Shown piece by piece: positions 61,700-64,000 of a stretch of DNA of 64,000 nt. Below the pieces are notes generated by a model. The model saw only the letters and a list, made by a program, of their open reading frames with translations, searched no databases and had not been told where the DNA came from. Each line of letters starts with the position of its first letter. Position 1 is the first letter of the stretch. The position numbers were made by a program, and so were the translations under genes. Origin of the DNA: Clostridia bacterium (GTDB lineage Bacteria > Bacillota > Clostridia > Lachnospirales > Anaerotignaceae); assembly GCA_910575055.1 (NCBI GenBank), contig CAJTDC010000012.1:23213-87212 (forward strand), read 5' to 3'.

Positions 61700-63343
61700 T
61701 TATTGAAATTCTACGCTGGTATATCCGATTAAAGATATGCTGATTTTATTCAGCTCTGTTCCGTTTTTGTAAGAAAATCCCGTGTCAGTTCGAGTGAAAT
61801 AATTCGGATATATGGGTTCCTCATATAATATAAAAACTTTTTCTTGAGCAACTAATAGAATATCGCTATTTGCATAATGATTGCTGGATGCGAAATGAAC
61901 CCCTCCGTTTGCCGCAGTTATATCAACTTCATTTTGACAATCTTCTGGTAAATTATAGCTAAAATCTCCATTAGACACATTCACATTCATTTTTGTTTTT
62001 ATATCGGGAATGTATAGTTGAACTTCATCAACATCGCCCATTCTAGCTGTTTTTCCCGATACAGTAAAAATCCATTTTCCATTTTGTTCTGTAAGCTGAA
62101 CATCATAAAATTCACTATCATAGACTGCTTGTAGCTCATTAGAAGTAGTTGGTAATATTACAACGCCTCCATTTTCAATATCTAATGATAAATTCAAATT
62201 TTCAGATATATCCGATAAATCATCGCTACTTACTTTTGCCAAGTTATCTGATCTGTTGTTGTTTACAAAGTTATGTGTGCTATTGTCGGACAAATATTGT
62301 ATAGGTTTATTCTTAATGGTGTAAGCTCCAATAACGATTGAACAAACAATCAGTAAAAAAGCAAAACTCACCATAACAGTTTTTGCAGCTTTCGAGTTTT
62401 CTTTAAAATTGATAATAGCACCAAGCCTTTCTTTCAATAATTCCTTGCTTTCGTTTAGGGTTACAGAAGATATAGTATCTTTGTATTTCCCGCCTAACGC
62501 TATAGCGTGGAGTAGCGTATCTCCATATTTCCGCCGCTCTTTTTCGTTCAAAGACCTAATCATCTCCTCATCGCATGACAGTTCGCATTCTCTACTAATT
62601 TCATGCTCCATAATATAAACAAAAGGGTTAAACCAATGCAGGCATATGGTAATCTGAGCAAGCCATTTATAAAACATATCTTTACGCTTAAAGTGAGTTA
62701 ATTCATGTAGCAATGTGTATTTCAAATCATCCTTTGGAATATCCGTAGTCGGCAAAATAATGCAAGGACGGAAAAAACCAATAAGCAACGGAGAAGAAAC
62801 CAGCCCATTAGTATAAAATTCTACGGGACAATTTACTCCGATTTGTGTACCGAGCTGAGCTAAAGTATTCAACAATCCAACACAGGAGACTTCCTCTCGT
62901 CCAGCTTTAATATATTTCACAAAGCCTTGATAAATAGTGATTTTCCGTATTAAAAGAATTAGAGAAACAATCAACCAAATTATTCCTAAATTTTGAAAGA
63001 ACACTGATAAAAAACTTTGTAACAAGGAGAAAGTCGTGTCTGATTTATCGTTTGTATCAAAATTGTTTTTATCAGCAGGAGTGATATTTACTTCGCTCTT
63101 GGCAGGTGTTGTTTCTATAATATGTTCCATTACTAAATCTGTTTTTTCAAAAATCGTTCCCGTTAGGCTTATATCTGGTGTCAGGGGAATAAGCAAACGA
63201 GCTATAATGATAAGCCAAATATAATATTTCCAACGATGGTTTGCTCTTTTCCGAAAAAACACTTTTCCGATAAATAGCATAATAATAATCAATAATGTTC
63301 CCGAAAAGGATAATGATAGTATAATTTTGAGAAGATCATTCAT
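61700..63343 (-). CDS. M56 (BlaR1-type) membrane peptidase with a non-penicillin-binding outside domain
   Basis: A 547-aa protein. TM segments near residues 8-28, 40-56 and 112-133 surround the M56 domain (zinc motif H213-E-L-T-H217; HEISRECELSCDEE supplies the third ligand), and a TM near 320-342 leads to an outside part of about 200 residues. That part has no SxxK, SxN or KTG motif; it is rich in beta strands (LSLDIENGGVVILP, KMNVNVSNGDFSYNLP), like DUF4097/adhesin-type domains. It should be a BlaR1-like antirepressor with another signal. It overlaps the BlaI stop by 4 bp. Confidence 0.88.
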   Translation of the reverse strand: MNDLLKIILSLSFSGTLLIIIMLFIGKVFFRKRANHRWKYYIWLIIIARLLIPLTPDISLTGTIFEKTDLVMEHIIETTPAKSEVNITPADKNNFDTNDKSDTTFSLLQSFLSVFFQNLGIIWLIVSLILLIRKITIYQGFVKYIKAGREEVSCVGLLNTLAQLGTQIGVNCPVEFYTNGLVSSPLLIGFFRPCIILPTTDIPKDDLKYTLLHELTHFKRKDMFYKWLAQITICLHWFNPFVYIMEHEISRECELSCDEEMIRSLNEKERRKYGDTLLHAIALGGKYKDTISSVTLNESKELLKERLGAIINFKENSKAAKTVMVSFAFLLIVCSIVIGAYTIKNKPIQYLSDNSTHNFVNNNRSDNLAKVSSDDLSDISENLNLSLDIENGGVVILPTTSNELQAVYDSEFYDVQLTEQNGKWIFTVSGKTARMGDVDEVQLYIPDIKTKMNVNVSNGDFSYNLPEDCQNEVDITAANGGVHFASSNHYANSDILLVAQEKVFILYEEPIYPNYFTRTDTGFSYKNGTELNKISISLIGYTSVEFQ

Positions 63344-63717
63344 TCCATTTTACCCCTTTCCCAATAGCGTCTCAAATCCTCATAATCTTGTTCAGAGAGC
63401 AGTTCTCGCTGTATTAGAGTTGAGACAAGCCCCTTTGCATCCCCTTCATATAATTTTTTGAGAAAGTTTTGTGTTTGAGATGCTTGATAATCTTGCTCAG
63501 ACACAACAGCGGAATATTCATTTCGGCGTCCAATTTTATTCACTTTCAATAGACCTTTATCTACTAAACGAGATAACAAAGTAATAATAGTATTTTTCTG
63601 CCATGTGTAGCCATTGTTAGTTAAGCCATCTGAAATTTGAGCATATAGGGCTTTACCTCCATTAGCCCAAATAATCTTCATCAATTCCAATTCTGAATCT
63701 GAAACCTGTTGAATCAT
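63340..63717 (-). CDS. BlaI/MecI/CopY-family repressor, second copy
   Basis: A 125-aa winged-helix repressor (SELELMKIIWANGGKALYAQISD; YTWQKNTIITLLSRLVDKGLL). It clearly differs from the BlaI at 55444. It lies upstream of the M56 gene and behind two direct-repeat operators, so the pair forms its own regulated unit. No target gene other than itself is in the window. Confidence 0.93.
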   Translation of the reverse strand: MIQQVSDSELELMKIIWANGGKALYAQISDGLTNNGYTWQKNTIITLLSRLVDKGLLKVNKIGRRNEYSAVVSEQDYQASQTQNFLKKLYEGDAKGLVSTLIQRELLSEQDYEDLRRYWERGKME

Positions 63718-63731
63718 AATTTTCCTCCTAT

Positions 63732-63774
63732 GATAACACCATGTAGTCTAATGACAGGATAACACATTGTAGTC
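63732..63774. promoter_or_regulatory. BlaI-type direct-repeat operators of the second system
   Basis: On the minus strand GACTACAATGTGTTATC (63758-63774) and GACTACATGGTGTTATC (63732-63748), 26 bp apart. Both start with GACTACA, as BlaI/MecI sites do. One covers the promoter spacer and -10, the other the transcript start. Confidence 0.8.
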
Positions 63775-63784
63775 CTTTTGTCAA
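63756..63784 (-). promoter_or_regulatory. Promoter of the second BlaI/M56 operon
   Basis: TTGACA (63779-63784), 17 bp, TATCCT (63756-63761). Confidence 0.75.
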
Positions 63785-64000
63785 ATATCAAAAGAAGAAA
63801 TATAATACTCCGAATCTGCATGAAATTAAATATTTGGTTACATGAAATTATTCACCGTTCAAATACTATCACCCGAAATATAAAATTAGGTTTTGTTAAC
63901 TTAATATGAAAATAAAAATACAGAAAAGACTTTTAAAAATACAGTCAAAAAAAGGCATACAAACAAAAGCGAATATCTGAAAAAATTTTTTAAAACAAAA
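63785..64000. other. AT-rich end of window
   Basis: 216 bp with no ORF of note, hairpin or promoter that I can recognise. Confidence 0.5.

Noticed and set aside
1..64000. CRISPR array, tRNA or rRNA genes
   Set aside because: No regularly spaced direct repeats, cloverleaf or rRNA-like sequence was seen on reading either strand; a tRNA scan was not possible.

Overview
The window reads as a low-GC, spore-forming Clostridia genome (probably Lachnospirales-like; no species can be named from the sequence alone). The evidence is AT-rich coding, strong AGGAGG-type ribosome binding sites with frequent TTG/GTG starts, the sporulation genes spoIIGA, sigE and sigG beside ftsZ, T-box leaders, an archaeal-type AspRS next to gatCAB, and a short archaeal/eukaryotic-type ProRS.

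Positions 1-47,150 are mostly core chromosome. In order: a purC / broken stalk-domain gene / purB operon; a four-gene late cobalamin operon (cobT-cobU-cobS-cobC, every junction a 4-bp overlap); a DUF1540 gene and an isochorismatase-fold hydrolase; an Mrp-type ATPase and an SLH/CAP surface protein; the hprK-murB-rapZ-whiA-HPr-like operon, whose HPr homologue has lost its phosphorylatable histidine; uvrC and a YdcF protein; a sodium-coupled transporter with a palindromic operator; the sigG / sigE / spoIIGA / ftsZ / divIB / murA block; a P1 peptidase, coaBC and an SH3b-NlpC/P60 hydrolase; aspS-gatC-gatA-gatB; an M29 aminopeptidase; T-box-proS; a TetR-EFR1-DUF2461 operon with a clear operator; L20 leader-infC-rpmI-rplT; a small divergent XRE locus; and T-box-coiled-coil gene-thrS. 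A block of five hairpins lies at 43,058-43,218.

Positions 47,426-57,474 are accessory: a response regulator / histidine kinase / ABC ATPase / FtsX-type permease system; a TetR repressor with an operator repeated in front of a DUF1330 (frameshifted) and metallo-beta-lactamase-fold operon; and a complete inducible class D beta-lactamase operon (enzyme, BlaI, BlaR1) under two BlaI-type operators. The lactamase and the BlaR1 sensor share the same class D fold, but the enzyme has SxV where the sensor has SxN, the substitution expected of a sensor that stays acylated.

From about 57,700 there is an IS200/IS605 remnant cut by a much more GC-rich mobile segment (about 57,975-61,520) carrying a large serine recombinase, a DUF6870 protein, a small unknown protein, a sigma-like protein, a 23-codon leader-like ORF and three copies of a 21-bp hairpin. 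The window ends with a second BlaI / M56-peptidase pair whose membrane peptidase lacks the penicillin-sensing domain and instead ends in a beta-rich extracellular domain, so it probably senses another envelope signal.

The strongest candidates for something new are the two paired BlaI/BlaR-type systems with different sensor domains, the Asp-substituted HPr in the hprK operon, the repetitive coiled-coil gene between a threonine T-box and thrS, and the unexplained palindromes at 17,973 and 43,058. No tRNA, rRNA, CRISPR array or cobalamin riboswitch was recognised.
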